A stretch of DNA of 64,000 nucleotides, from contig NZ_JACAGN010000015.1 of NCBI RefSeq assembly GCF_030324495.1, positions 1 to 64,000 on the forward strand, written 5' to 3'. Under the pieces are notes generated by a model. It was given only the letters and a program-made list of their open reading frames with translations. It did not search any database and was not told where the DNA came from. The position numbers were made by a program, and so were the translations under genes. Shown here piece after piece: positions 9,193 to 17,800 of the stretch; positions within the stretch are counted from its first letter, which is position 1, and each line of letters opens with the position of its first letter. The DNA is from Myroides sp. 1354 (GTDB lineage: Bacteria > Bacteroidota > Bacteroidia > Flavobacteriales > Flavobacteriaceae).

Positions 9193-10209
9193 ATGATGGA
9201 GATCTTCAATAATCACAAAAAACTATACCTAGTTGCCAGTGCGTTGTTTATCATTTTGACGTTATTCGTCGCTATACTACCTGCATTGGACAATCAATCT
9301 AAAATACAGCCTTTGCCGGATGCAATCCCTTTAAGCGAAGCCGCAGTACGGGGGAAACAAGTTTTTATTGCCAATGGATGTGTAGCTTGTCACAGTCAGC
9401 AAGTACGCAATGTGGAGATGGATCGCCAATGGGGAACTAGACCTTCTATGTCTGCGGATTATGCCACCAATAAGCGAATAGATGTATGGACCAATACAGC
9501 TACGTTAATGGGCACAGAGCGCACGGGTCCTGATTTAACGGATATTGGCACCCGTCAGCCAAGTGTAGATTGGCATTTGGTACACTTGTTTAACCCGCGT
9601 ATTGTAGTGAAGGAATCTATAATGCCTGCGTATCCTTTTTTGTTTGACTATAAGCAAAACCCAAAAGATAGCGATGTTGTCGTTGCAGTTCCAGGAGGGT
9701 TTGCAAAACAAGGAAAAGGGAAAGTAGTGGCTACACAAGAAGCTTTGGATTTAGTAGCTTATCTGCAAGAATTAAAACAAGCAAAATTACCTGAAGCAAC
9801 AGTAGCTCCTGCATTTTTATACCCACTCAAACAAGAGGGTACAGCCGTTAGTGCTGAACAAGTAGACGGAACAGAAGCGGATGGAAAAAACTTGTATGCC
9901 AATAATTGTGCGGCTTGTCATCAGGCAAATGGAGAGGGGTTAGCAGGAGCTTTTCCACCGCTGAAAAACAGCCCAGTCGTTATGGGTGAAAATCTGCAAC
10001 TCTTTGTCGATATTATTATGAATGGTTATGATGCGCGAGGGGAATATGGGGTGATGCCTGCGGTTGGGACAAATGCGAATTGGACAGCCAAAGAGGTAAC
10101 CGCAATTGTTAACTATGAACGCAATAATTGGGGGAATCAAGCACCCAAAGTAAGTGTAGAAGAAGTACAACAGATTTTAGATTATATTAATCAAATGAAA
10201 ACAAAATGA
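9193..10209 (+). CDS. Di-haem cytochrome c: CcoO-like domain fused to a CcoP-like cytochrome domain
   Basis: The 338-residue membrane-anchored protein has one N-terminal span (about 10-30). A CcoO-like domain follows with CVACHSQQVR near 62-71 and the family segment GTERTGPDL near 108 plus ESIMP. A second class I cytochrome domain has CAACH near 239. It transfers electrons to the catalytic subunit. The ATG at 9193 lies 8 bp after the upstream stop; an earlier in-frame start at 9127 would overlap that gene and mask the anchor. It overlaps the next gene by four bases. Confidence 0.88.
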   Translation: MMEIFNNHKKLYLVASALFIILTLFVAILPALDNQSKIQPLPDAIPLSEAAVRGKQVFIANGCVACHSQQVRNVEMDRQWGTRPSMSADYATNKRIDVWTNTATLMGTERTGPDLTDIGTRQPSVDWHLVHLFNPRIVVKESIMPAYPFLFDYKQNPKDSDVVVAVPGGFAKQGKGKVVATQEALDLVAYLQELKQAKLPEATVAPAFLYPLKQEGTAVSAEQVDGTEADGKNLYANNCAACHQANGEGLAGAFPPLKNSPVVMGENLQLFVDIIMNGYDARGEYGVMPAVGTNANWTAKEVTAIVNYERNNWGNQAPKVSVEEVQQILDYINQMKTK

Positions 10210-10496
10210 GGAAGATACATCAACGAATAATAGCTTTGGTTGTAGTGGGTATTGCCACGACCACAGCCTATGCTTGTCCAGTTTGTGAACGCAATCAACC
10301 TAAACTCCTCAAGGGAGTCGTACATGGTGCAGGACCTGATAGTCAATGGGATTATCTCATTATTGGACTGATTGCATTAATTGTAATACTAACGCTGTAT
10401 TTTTCTGTAAAATGGTTGGTTAAACCAGGTGAAAATCAAGCGAATCACATTAAGAGAACCGTTTTAAATCAAGCGCAATATGGAACAAAAGAATAA
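10206..10496 (+). CDS. Small oxidase-associated membrane protein with CPVC motif
   Basis: The 96-residue protein has a signal peptide ending near Ala-Tyr-Ala, then CPVCERNQ at the mature N-terminus and one membrane span (about 51-71). The CxxC could bind metal or be redox active. It overlaps both neighbours (four and 17 bases), so it is co-translated with the oxidase. It may be a CcoQ-like or assembly subunit; that is inference from position. Confidence 0.7.
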   Translation: MRKIHQRIIALVVVGIATTTAYACPVCERNQPKLLKGVVHGAGPDSQWDYLIIGLIALIVILTLYFSVKWLVKPGENQANHIKRTVLNQAQYGTKE

Positions 10497-10872
10497 AGTT
10501 TTCCTCTTTATCGATGAGGAGGAAAAGCCCTTAGCGGTATTGGAAACACCGGTTCGATTTGAATTAGATACCCAAAGACTAAGTGATGGAGCGCATGTAT
10601 TAAAAATTGTCAGTCAAGATTTTGACGGAAAAGAAGGCATACGTTTTATTCCTTTTACCGTGAAAAATGGACCCTCCATCGAGGTGGAAGGAATCAAAGA
10701 ACAAGCGGTTGTGGATGGGGTGGTTGATATTATGATTAATGCCTACGGAAAAGCAAACCCTAAAGCATTCCTCATCACAGGAAGTGAAACGCCACAGAGT
10801 ATTCCGTATTGGGTATGGATCACGATTATTGTGGTGATTGCTTGGGGTATGTATTATGGGGTGAGGTGGTGA
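10480..10872 (+). CDS. Oxidase-operon membrane protein with Ig-like domain
   Basis: A 130-residue protein with a beta-rich N-terminal domain (phrases such as LSDGAHVLKIVSQDFDGKEG recall Ig-like or CopC-like folds) and one C-terminal membrane span (IPYWVWITIIVVIAWGMYY). It is the last gene of the oxidase operon and probably an accessory subunit. Its final codons and stop lie inside a ggtgaggt-type tandem repeat that continues downstream, so the present C-terminus may be repeat-derived. Confidence 0.7.
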   Translation: MEQKNKVFLFIDEEEKPLAVLETPVRFELDTQRLSDGAHVLKIVSQDFDGKEGIRFIPFTVKNGPSIEVEGIKEQAVVDGVVDIMINAYGKANPKAFLITGSETPQSIPYWVWITIIVVIAWGMYYGVRW

Positions 10873-10954
10873 GGTGGTGAGGTGGTGAGGTGGTGAGTTG
10901 GTGTGGTGGTGAGTTGGTGTGGTGGTGAGTTGGTGTGGTGGTGAGTTGGTGAGG
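10859..10954. repeat. GGTGAG/GGTGTG minisatellite crossing a stop codon
   Basis: A 9-bp unit (ggtgaggtg) repeats about four times, followed by about three 18-bp units of the form gagttggtgtggtggt. The tract begins within the last codons of the upstream gene and runs into intergenic DNA. Confidence 0.85.
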
Positions 10955-11081
10955 ATGTTTAACCCATCTAACCGATAAAAGATAAGCTTATCTGTTACTC
11001 GCACTCACAGTACTCACACACAGTATGTCACCTCGACGAAAGGAGAGGTCGCATCCTACGAGTCCTTGAGTGACGGATGTT

Positions 11082-11344
11082 GAGTGACCATCGTGAGCAG
11101 CAGGCGTTGAGTAACAGATGCGGCCTCTCCTGCGTCGAGGTGACATGATAAGCGTGAGTGACCATTGTGAGCAGCAGGCGTTGAGTAACGGATGCGGCCT
11201 CTCCTGCGTCGAGGTGACATGACAAGCGTGAGTGATCATCGTGAGCAGCAGGTGTTGAGTAACGGATGCGGCCTCTCCTGCGTCGAGGTGACATGACAAG
11301 CGTGAGTGATCATCGTAAGCAGCAGGCGTTGAGTGACGGATGCG
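11082..11344. repeat. 74-bp tandem repeat (three units plus a partial)
   Basis: Units start at 11082, 11156, 11230 and 11304 with exact 74-bp spacing; the fourth is cut at about 41 bp. Each full unit contains gagcagcaggcgttgagtaa and cctctcctgcgtcgaggtg. A partial copy in the opposite orientation (cacctcgacgaaaggagagg) precedes it at 11031. Long reading frames here (CHLDAGEA-type peptides) are repeat artefacts. Confidence 0.9.
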
Positions 11345-11384
11345 ATTTATCTGACCAATTTACGCTATGTTTCTCTTCTTTCCA

Positions 11385-11481
11385 ATTCACAACTTCACAA
11401 AGAGTAAAAGTATGACGTGAGCGCGGGATGCGACCCCTCCTAACGTCGGGGTGACATACTGTGGGGAAACAGTAAGGTTTG
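11385..11481. repeat. 97-bp dispersed repeat, copy 1
   Basis: Closely similar over 97 bp to 54553-54649. The core is gcgcgggatgcgacccctcc followed by a gtcggggtgacatactgtgg-like stretch. Related shorter cores occur at about 13140-13215 and 51957-51990 and inside the 74-bp tandem units. Confidence 0.85.
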
Positions 11482-11571
11482 CTTTTTGTAGAGAATTTAC
11501 AACTTCACAAAGAGTAAAGAGCAAAAAAGAGTCCATAAAAATGAGGGTTTAGGAGAGGATTTATTAGCCCT

Positions 11572-11707
11572 TCGTTATGGGTTTGTTATATCTTCCTTTA
11601 GTGTTTGTTTGGTAAAAGGCCCTAAAACCAAACAAACATCAAACAAACATCGAACAAACCCAAAGGGAACTACAAATCAATGGTTGTTATTGTGTTGATT
11701 TGTAGTT
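11572..11707. repeat. Nested inverted repeats (structured intergenic DNA)
   Basis: gggtttgtt/aacaaaccc enclose gtttgtttggt/accaaacaaac, and a separate 13-bp perfect stem (aactacaaatcaa at 11668-11680, complement at 11695-11707) follows. The remaining stretch 11708-12031 shows nothing I can assign. Confidence 0.6.
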
Positions 11708-12031
11708 TGTTATGTTTCTTTGTTCAGAGTAAAAAAGGAAATTTACACCTTTGTTTTCCTTGAAATGGAAGAATATGGAAGAGGGTATTGTGCGTTTATT
11801 TTTGTTTTTTTAGTATTGCAGGGAGAACATGAGTGAAGGTAGCTACGACGCATAATCTCAAAAATTAGTATTCATCAAGTAAATGTTACAATTATGGAAA
11901 AAATGGGAAATTGGTTGACAGTTGACGCTTTAAATTACTGTGTGTGGTTTATCATTAATCGGTTAGATGGGTTAATCATCCGAACCCTTTTAACCTCCTA
12001 ATCCATCAAAATAACCTAACACTAAAGAGAG

Positions 12032-12778
12032 TTAGTCTGTAAGAGAAGCATATCCCAAAACAGAAAAATCTGAAGTGTTTAGTTTTCCTTCAAACGTCCA
12101 ATCGACATTATCTCCCGATACGTTATTGATCCAATTAAAATTTCCGGAGTAAAAACCAGACATAGAAGATAGTACAAGGAGAGAAGGATTATTTACTGAA
12201 CCTTGAGGGCTCGTTCCTGTACTGCATAAAAGGGTAGCTGAAATACTATTTGTGGGGCCATTTATATTGATTTGAGTATTGATGTAGTCTTTACCCCTAA
12301 AATGTTCGGGAGAAGAAGCTTCACCTGTTCTGTAAAAAAAGACATTGCCAAGTTCAGCTAGTGTTTGTAAATTGGCAGAAGTGTGAGCAACATCCTTTTT
12401 CAAAAGACGGATTCCGTTCGTGTTCATTTCTTTGAAGTAACGATCGCTATTCGTATTCATCTCAATATAGGCTGCCCCATTTCTAATCTCGTTTTCTAAA
12501 AATGCATTTAAATGACTTATTTCGCTTTTAAATCTATTTAAATGCTCCTCTGAAACATTGTCTAGTTGATTAATCATACTACTTGGAATCAGCTTTAAAA
12601 AGTCACTTTTAGCATTGAGATTCAAGTAGTAGGTTAGATTTTGTTTGTCAATCGCTACAAAATTTTGTAATATTCTTGAATCTTCAGCATAACTTCTTAC
12701 TTCATCAACATCGTCTTTTTGACAGCCAAAACTTAAGAATAATAGACTAAATGTCAATAGTTTTAATACTTTTTTCAT
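12032..12778 (-). CDS. Lipoprotein of unknown function
   Basis: The 248-residue protein has a clear lipobox (LFLSFGC, cysteine at 19) followed by an Asp-rich tail, so it should be a surface or periplasmic lipoprotein. The N-terminal half looks helical (about 30-110); the C-terminal third is rich in Ser, Asn and Gly. No family is recognised. It stands alone between two repeat-rich intergenic stretches. Confidence 0.8.
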   Translation of the reverse strand: MKKVLKLLTFSLLFLSFGCQKDDVDEVRSYAEDSRILQNFVAIDKQNLTYYLNLNAKSDFLKLIPSSMINQLDNVSEEHLNRFKSEISHLNAFLENEIRNGAAYIEMNTNSDRYFKEMNTNGIRLLKKDVAHTSANLQTLAELGNVFFYRTGEASSPEHFRGKDYINTQININGPTNSISATLLCSTGTSPQGSVNNPSLLVLSSMSGFYSGNFNWINNVSGDNVDWTFEGKLNTSDFSVLGYASLTD

Positions 12779-13384
12779 GGTTTATATTTTTAGATGAATA
12801 GGATGTAATTTCTACAGTAGAAGAACTCACTTAACCTTGTAATGAACAGAAGTCTAAACGAGTAAATTAGATGTAATACTAACTGTAAAATAAAGTGTTT
12901 TTTTGCTAAAATAAAAATGTAATATATTGATTTTTAGTGTGTTGTTTGTTTTGTGAACGAGATTTATAGTTTGTGTTTGAATAGTGAATTGGTTAACAGC
13001 GGTCACTTATCTGTTATCGGTTGAGATTTTCTGAGTAGGCATTTGTTCTTTGATGGTTAATTGTTTAGAAGGGTTAATCATCCTAACCTCTCTAATCTTT
13101 CTAGTCAGGTTAAATAAATTATTCTATAGTAAAGTGTGAGCACGGGATAAATCGCATCTGTTATTCAACGCTCGTCAATCAAGGATTCGTAGGATGCGGC
13201 CCTTTCTTCGTCAAGGACATGATGGTGTGATTTGTGGATAGGATTCCAAGTGGAAACTAGGGTAATTGACGGATTCAATTTTTCAGTGATGATTCGTTTT
13301 TCGATCAAATAAAATCCTATTTTTATAGGAATAGTTGGTCTTTTAAATGAAAGGAGTTCGCGAGATGAAAAAATAGATTATTCT
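12779..13384. repeat. Gene-free host stretch with two dispersed repeat copies
   Basis: A diverged copy of the gatgcg...gtgacat family lies at about 13137-13220. A second repeat at 13256-13371 (agggtaattgac, cctatttttat, gttcgcgaga) matches 52027-52146 in the same orientation and ends just before the lipoprotein fragment at 13385. No gene is supported. Confidence 0.7.
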
Positions 13385-13559
13385 ATGAAAATATACATGT
13401 ATATATTATCTTTTCTATTCATGCTTTGTATTGGATGTCAAAGTATAAAAAGTGATAACAAAGTAGCCATTATTTTGGATGAAAGTTTTATAGAGATGTT
13501 TACAGGAAAGAAATATATTTTAAAAAAATTAAATAAGGAAGATATTATAATCGCAAAAT
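13385..13559 (+). pseudogene. N-terminal half of a lipoprotein gene split by the prophage
   Basis: The frame starts with a lipoprotein signal (LFMLCIGC) and reaches NKEDIIIAK before meeting the phage end at 13560. It reads on into phage DNA to a stop at 13651, making an 88-residue hybrid. The remainder of the family pattern (KRKYFRQY, DGGNCY, EINLTKN) is at 49915-50248. Joining the halves after removing five bases restores one frame of about 170 codons. The intact gene would belong to a family common in Bacteroidota accessory loci. Confidence 0.7.
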
Positions 13560-13593
13560 TGAAATGTACAAAACTGGATATTCAAATGTACAA
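13560..13593. repeat. Left prophage end with two 10-bp transposase-site candidates
   Basis: The end begins TGAAATGTACAAAA. The decamer aaatgtacaa occurs at 13562-13571 and again at 13584-13593, a 22-bp direct repeat, as expected for tandem transposase sites at a Mu-like end. Confidence 0.55.
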
Positions 13594-13664
13594 GAATTTT
13601 ACAATTAGTATCTTTGGCATACTGCCAAGGGCTAACCTTTTTGGTTTCTAAAAAAGAATCAAAT

Positions 13665-13874
13665 ATGATCAGTAAAAATGCAAAGAAGATAACAGACAAT
13701 CAATTAGCTACACTTAAAAAAATAGTAACAGATAATAATCAGTTATCTAACTCTGAATTATATGAAGTAATGAAAACAAAATTTGAAGATATTGAAGTTC
13801 AACAGAATACTATCCTGTATTATGTAAGAAAAATAAAAGTGGAAGAATTCAAAGAGAAGCATATATCAAACTAA
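13665..13874 (+). CDS. Small phage-end protein, possible winged-helix
   Basis: The ATG at 13665 gives 69 residues; an earlier frame start at 13614 is unlikely because it overlaps the hybrid reading frame. The protein is lysine-rich with a helix-turn-helix-like stretch (SNSELYEVMKTKFEDIEV). It is the only rightward gene at the left phage end and could be a moron. Function unknown. Confidence 0.5.
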   Translation: MISKNAKKITDNQLATLKKIVTDNNQLSNSELYEVMKTKFEDIEVQQNTILYYVRKIKVEEFKEKHISN

Positions 13875-13895
13875 ATAAGAACTTGCAGTATAAAT

Positions 13896-13930
13896 TAAAC
13901 CCCGTTTAAATGCCATTTAAACGGGGTTTA
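13896..13930. terminator. Strong bidirectional hairpin terminator
   Basis: taaaccccgtttaaa is perfectly complementary to tttaaacggggttta around a short tgcca loop, followed by an AT-rich tail on both strands. It would end the rightward small gene and the leftward fibre transcript. Confidence 0.75.
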
Positions 13931-14215
13931 ATTTTAAAACAAAGTCAATGTATCATGTGGGTTACTCAGATTATAACTAGCTGTCAATACCTCAATCTTT
14001 TTCTTCCCTGGTTTAGATGTTGCATTAGCCACACTCTAATCAATTTACATTCACAATTCTATATTCAGAGTTCGACAAGCTAATTAGAGCAATACGACAG
14101 CTTAGATCAATAAATTCAATAGATTTTGAATTGTGTAAACATCAATGCAAATTACAACGAGTATCAAATTCAATAAACACTATTGTATTGACAGTTCCTA
14201 ATTTAAAAAGGAGAG
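13931..14215. other. Phage-end stretch with no convincing gene
   Basis: A GTG-started minus-strand frame at 13934-14032 (32 residues, KPGKKKIEVLTASYNL) ends at the terminator. An open plus-strand frame of about 65 codons without a start codon crosses 14031-14230. Either may be a gene relic; neither is supported enough to call. Confidence 0.3.
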
Positions 14216-16633
14216 TTATATGGCACTATAATTTTTAATAGCTAATCTAAGATAATTTGCTACTACTTGTACCCCATAATTAACTGCTTTATCCGAATAA
14301 CTATCTGTATTATCCCATCTAAAAAAACGAGAAACTTCAAGTGTAGTAGAATGATAACCTAGTGAATAGGCGTAAACATCTAAATACCCACCTTGACTTC
14401 TTTGATAGTTCCAGGCACTATACCCCGCTTGAAAATCCCATTCTTGAGGAACCTCTGGGTTTTCTAATTGCAACTTTTTAGTGAATGTGGTTACTAAGTT
14501 TCTACAGAAATAATACCCCGATTCATCTTGAGGTGTAAAGAATAAACTCATGTGTTTATCAAATGGATCACTTTCGCTTCCTGCGAAATTGTGAAAATCA
14601 ACGAATAGAAAACGTTCGGATTCTTTAAAGGACAACAATAACTCACTTATTTTTTGACTTTCAATTTCAGACAACGGGTTATTGCCTCCCCATGTACCTG
14701 TACCTTCTCCTTGTCTAATCCAATTAAAGGGGAAATTGCGGTTCAAATCAACACCATTATAATTAGTGCGTGTACCTGCAAAATTTAAAGAATTCCAAGC
14801 ACCAGGATTAGAACAAGGTATGACCACTATATCAAAATTGATTAACAAATCAAGATAAAAAGAATTGTCTAAATAAGTGTAGCACAAATCTTTTAGAAAT
14901 TCTAACATGCAAATTGAAGCTATTTTTTCAAACGCATGTATACTAACAGAGAATACTATTTTAGGTCTATAAATTGGAGTATTAGTACCTACATTTCTGT
15001 TGTTTGGCATTGAAATTTTATAATACCACATACTTACATTTCCACTCGCCGATGGTACTTCATCAGTCATTAGTTCTTTAGTAATGAATTCAAAATCCAA
15101 CAACTCGTCCCATTTAGAATATAAATCATTTAATGAAGGGACTATTAAAGGTACTGAGTTACCGCTAACATATTTATTGTTTGTGATTTTGTTGTAATTA
15201 ATAAAACTGTCGTAATTACCATCGATGTATGGTTTTCTTAATTGGGGTTTAATCCTAACCAAACCATCACTTGTAGTATTTAATTTTGAGTTATTTAAAA
15301 AATTGTTTGTTTCGAAATTTCGATAGCCAAATGGCACCTTGTCCCAGTCAATAATAATTGATCCAATAACATCAGTATCTGAACTTCTATGCCTTTTAAG
15401 AAGAAATTTTTCTAAGCCTTTTCGTTCATTCGAGTCAATCACGTATATATCATCCCAATTAATTGGATATATTGATACGTTCATGTAATCTTTAAATCCA
15501 ATATAAGTACGTCTTTCGCCTTGTATTAGATAATTCTTACCAATACCATATAAGGAGACATTAGTGCCTAAATAATTGGGATCAAACCAAACTAAATCAA
15601 CAATAGCTTCTGTAAGGATAATATCAGAATAGGCATCACTATTGGCAACAAATCTACTAAATTTAGGTGGAGCTTGAGCTTCAATAAAATCTTTAACTGT
15701 TGTGTTATTAGTGTAAGCTGATACAGTTATAGATTGTTTATTATAACTGGATATATTTACATTATTTGGCAGGATTGTCGAGTGAATAAATGAATAAGAA
15801 AAATTACTATTGACGTATACAGAAATTATATTGTCTTTTATAGTAAAATCTATAATATCCCCTACATTAAACTTTAATTTACCACTAGTTTTAAGAACTG
15901 ATAATCTTCCCTCATCCGTATATTTTGTTGAATTAAAGACACCATTATTTGCATATTCAAACCCTACAACATTACCTTCTTCAACCCAAGACAATCCAAC
16001 ACTGAATCCCTCCGATCCGTATCTATTATTAATTATAATAGATATATTTCTACTAAGTATCTCGCAGTTTATAACATACGCAACATACTGACTTCCAGTG
16101 TGATTTGGTGAAAAAATTATTTTCTTATTCAAAACTTCTTGATATGTTCCTATTTCCAAAGATGCGCTAGAGTTGCCTGTATAGTAATTAACGGGAGATA
16201 TTAATAATTCTTCATTTTTTTTGGAAACAAAAATAGCCTCTGAGAAATCATAGATTTCTCCTCCACTTACTGCCAGTTCTTCATTTTGAACAACAACACC
16301 TTTTGGCTTCAATCCTAAATTAATTCCATTACCTTCACTTTGAAAAGCATTACCATTCCAAACATAAATTAAACCATCTTCCAGTACGCCATAACCATCA
16401 TTTACTTGGTTACCTGAAATGGGTAAATCCTCATATGTTGGAACATTCTCCAAGAAGTTAAACGCTGTAATTGGTGCGCCTGTATTAACGGCTTCCACCA
16501 GTTCATTTGTTTTATCCACAAGCATATTAAACTCATCATTTGATACTGTCTCCTCAGAGCTAATTAACCCTTCATCAATTAGCTTTTGGCGAGCACCATT
16601 ATTTATTTTTGGTTCTATATTAAGTTTTTTCAT
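14216..16633 (-). CDS. Tail fibre with C-terminal M14 zinc carboxypeptidase domain
   Basis: An 805-residue protein and the last gene of the tail block. The N-terminal part (1-110) is fibre-like with a short collar motif (NGNAFQSEG). The middle (110-330) looks lectin or beta-sandwich like. The C-terminal domain (about 460-805) has the complete M14 set: H566-x2-E569 (IHAFE), R632 (DLNRNF), H681 (VDFHN) and catalytic E766 (TLEVSR). Such a domain may trim peptidoglycan or surface peptides during adsorption (inference). No DGR variable repeat is present in it. Confidence 0.8.
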   Translation of the reverse strand: MKKLNIEPKINNGARQKLIDEGLISSEETVSNDEFNMLVDKTNELVEAVNTGAPITAFNFLENVPTYEDLPISGNQVNDGYGVLEDGLIYVWNGNAFQSEGNGINLGLKPKGVVVQNEELAVSGGEIYDFSEAIFVSKKNEELLISPVNYYTGNSSASLEIGTYQEVLNKKIIFSPNHTGSQYVAYVINCEILSRNISIIINNRYGSEGFSVGLSWVEEGNVVGFEYANNGVFNSTKYTDEGRLSVLKTSGKLKFNVGDIIDFTIKDNIISVYVNSNFSYSFIHSTILPNNVNISSYNKQSITVSAYTNNTTVKDFIEAQAPPKFSRFVANSDAYSDIILTEAIVDLVWFDPNYLGTNVSLYGIGKNYLIQGERRTYIGFKDYMNVSIYPINWDDIYVIDSNERKGLEKFLLKRHRSSDTDVIGSIIIDWDKVPFGYRNFETNNFLNNSKLNTTSDGLVRIKPQLRKPYIDGNYDSFINYNKITNNKYVSGNSVPLIVPSLNDLYSKWDELLDFEFITKELMTDEVPSASGNVSMWYYKISMPNNRNVGTNTPIYRPKIVFSVSIHAFEKIASICMLEFLKDLCYTYLDNSFYLDLLINFDIVVIPCSNPGAWNSLNFAGTRTNYNGVDLNRNFPFNWIRQGEGTGTWGGNNPLSEIESQKISELLLSFKESERFLFVDFHNFAGSESDPFDKHMSLFFTPQDESGYYFCRNLVTTFTKKLQLENPEVPQEWDFQAGYSAWNYQRSQGGYLDVYAYSLGYHSTTLEVSRFFRWDNTDSYSDKAVNYGVQVVANYLRLAIKNYSAI

Positions 16634-16634
16634 G

Positions 16635-17315
16635 TTATCTGAATTTTACAATTTGCCAAAATACTTTAGGACGTTCATCACCTAGTAAAGGGATTTCAAC
16701 CGCCATCATAAACCAAGACGCAAATCTATACATAGTCCAATATTTTGCTCCCACCATTATACTAGTTCTAATGTTAGACCTTGTTACTTCATACAAAATC
16801 ATACTATTGTCTAGTTCTTCTGGAGTTAACTCTTTGTGGTCTATTCGCAAACCACCTTTGTATACTCCTAAATCAGGGGCAACATCATCAAAAATTTTTA
16901 CACCAGAATCTATAACGACTTGCTGTTTATATCTTTTTAAAACTGTAATACTCGCTGTATGAATCCCTCCTGTACCGATAGTTCCTACCTTTCGACTATA
17001 AGCTGGGAGAGTTTCAACTGCTGTTGAACTTGAAGGATTAGTATTAAAACCATCATTATCAATAATTTCGTTGATTGTTATTGTAGGATTTTCTCCCATT
17101 GGACCACCAACAAACGGAATAATTTCTCCATTGTAAACAAAAGCACCATCTGTGATTTGTGTTCCTGCTTCATTTACAGTCATTCCCCAAATGACTTCAT
17201 AATTTTCTTTTGATTTACCAATAGCAGAAACTACACTCAGTGTATTATCTTGTAGGTATTGAAGCGTTTTTATAGTGATGGGATAACCCGTACCTGAGAA
17301 AATAAGTTTTTTCAT
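16635..17315 (-). CDS. Tail or fibre-associated structural protein
   Basis: The 226-residue protein starts MKKLIFSGTGYPIT and has a central Gly/Thr-rich region. Position between the lysis genes and the fibre suggests a distal tail component or fibre connector. I do not recognise a family. It abuts the fibre gene by one base and overlaps the spanin-like gene by four. Confidence 0.6.
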   Translation of the reverse strand: MKKLIFSGTGYPITIKTLQYLQDNTLSVVSAIGKSKENYEVIWGMTVNEAGTQITDGAFVYNGEIIPFVGGPMGENPTITINEIIDNDGFNTNPSSSTAVETLPAYSRKVGTIGTGGIHTASITVLKRYKQQVVIDSGVKIFDDVAPDLGVYKGGLRIDHKELTPEELDNSMILYEVTRSNIRTSIMVGAKYWTMYRFASWFMMAVEIPLLGDERPKVFWQIVKFR

Positions 17316-17800
17316 AGCGTTGGTTTTTTAAATAGGTTTAGGATTAATTGTCGATATTTATACATAACACATAAGAAGAGTAAAAGAAAAAGCGGCCAAA
17401 ATTGAACAATCATTGCAAACCAATTGAATTGCTTTTGGTCTATCTTCACACCGTTTTCATCATCTTGCGACTTTGAATCTTGGTTGATATCTAAATCAGT
17501 GATTTGCTCTTTTGATTTTACACCCTCTTGTTCTAATTGCTTTTCATTCGCTTTTGAATTTATTTCATCACCCTGGGCTGTGATGGAACCATCTGGATGA
17601 ATCGTTATAGATCCATTTCGAATATTCAACTCTCGTACTAATTCAAATAATTTCTTTCGGTCAAATTGAATTTCTTTGATTTCTGTTTGTTCTTGGATAG
17701 TTGTGCTTGATTCTTCCAAAGATGATTTGTTATACCGTTCAACTTTACGCGATCCGCAGCTTAGGAGTACAAACGACAATAGAATAATTAAATACTTCAT
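17312..17800 (-). CDS. Unimolecular-spanin-like lipoprotein
   Basis: The 162-residue protein has a lipobox (VLLSCGS, cysteine at 15), a polar Glu/Gln/Lys-rich linker (20-120) and one C-terminal membrane span (FAMIVQFWPLFLLLFLCVMY, about 127-146). An outer-membrane lipid anchor plus an inner-membrane span is the u-spanin plan, used to fuse membranes at lysis. It overlaps the endolysin gene by one base, as expected for a lysis cassette. Confidence 0.65.
   Translation of the reverse strand: MKYLIILLSFVLLSCGSRKVERYNKSSLEESSTTIQEQTEIKEIQFDRKKLFELVRELNIRNGSITIHPDGSITAQGDEINSKANEKQLEQEGVKSKEQITDLDINQDSKSQDDENGVKIDQKQFNWFAMIVQFWPLFLLLFLCVMYKYRQLILNLFKKPTL

Noticed and set aside
11028..11299. Two long arginine-rich reading frames on the minus strand
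   Set aside because: They are made wholly of the 74-bp tandem repeat and encode the same peptide units in each copy; no start context or codon bias.
13545..13549. ttata as the 5-bp target duplication (also at 49916-49920)
   Set aside because: It would not restore the reading frame of the split gene and would put the ends outside the terminal inverted repeat.
14031..14230. Open plus-strand frame of about 65 codons (FDKLIRAIRQLRSINSIDFE)
   Set aside because: No start codon in frame and its end overlaps the fibre gene end; may be a relic but cannot be supported.
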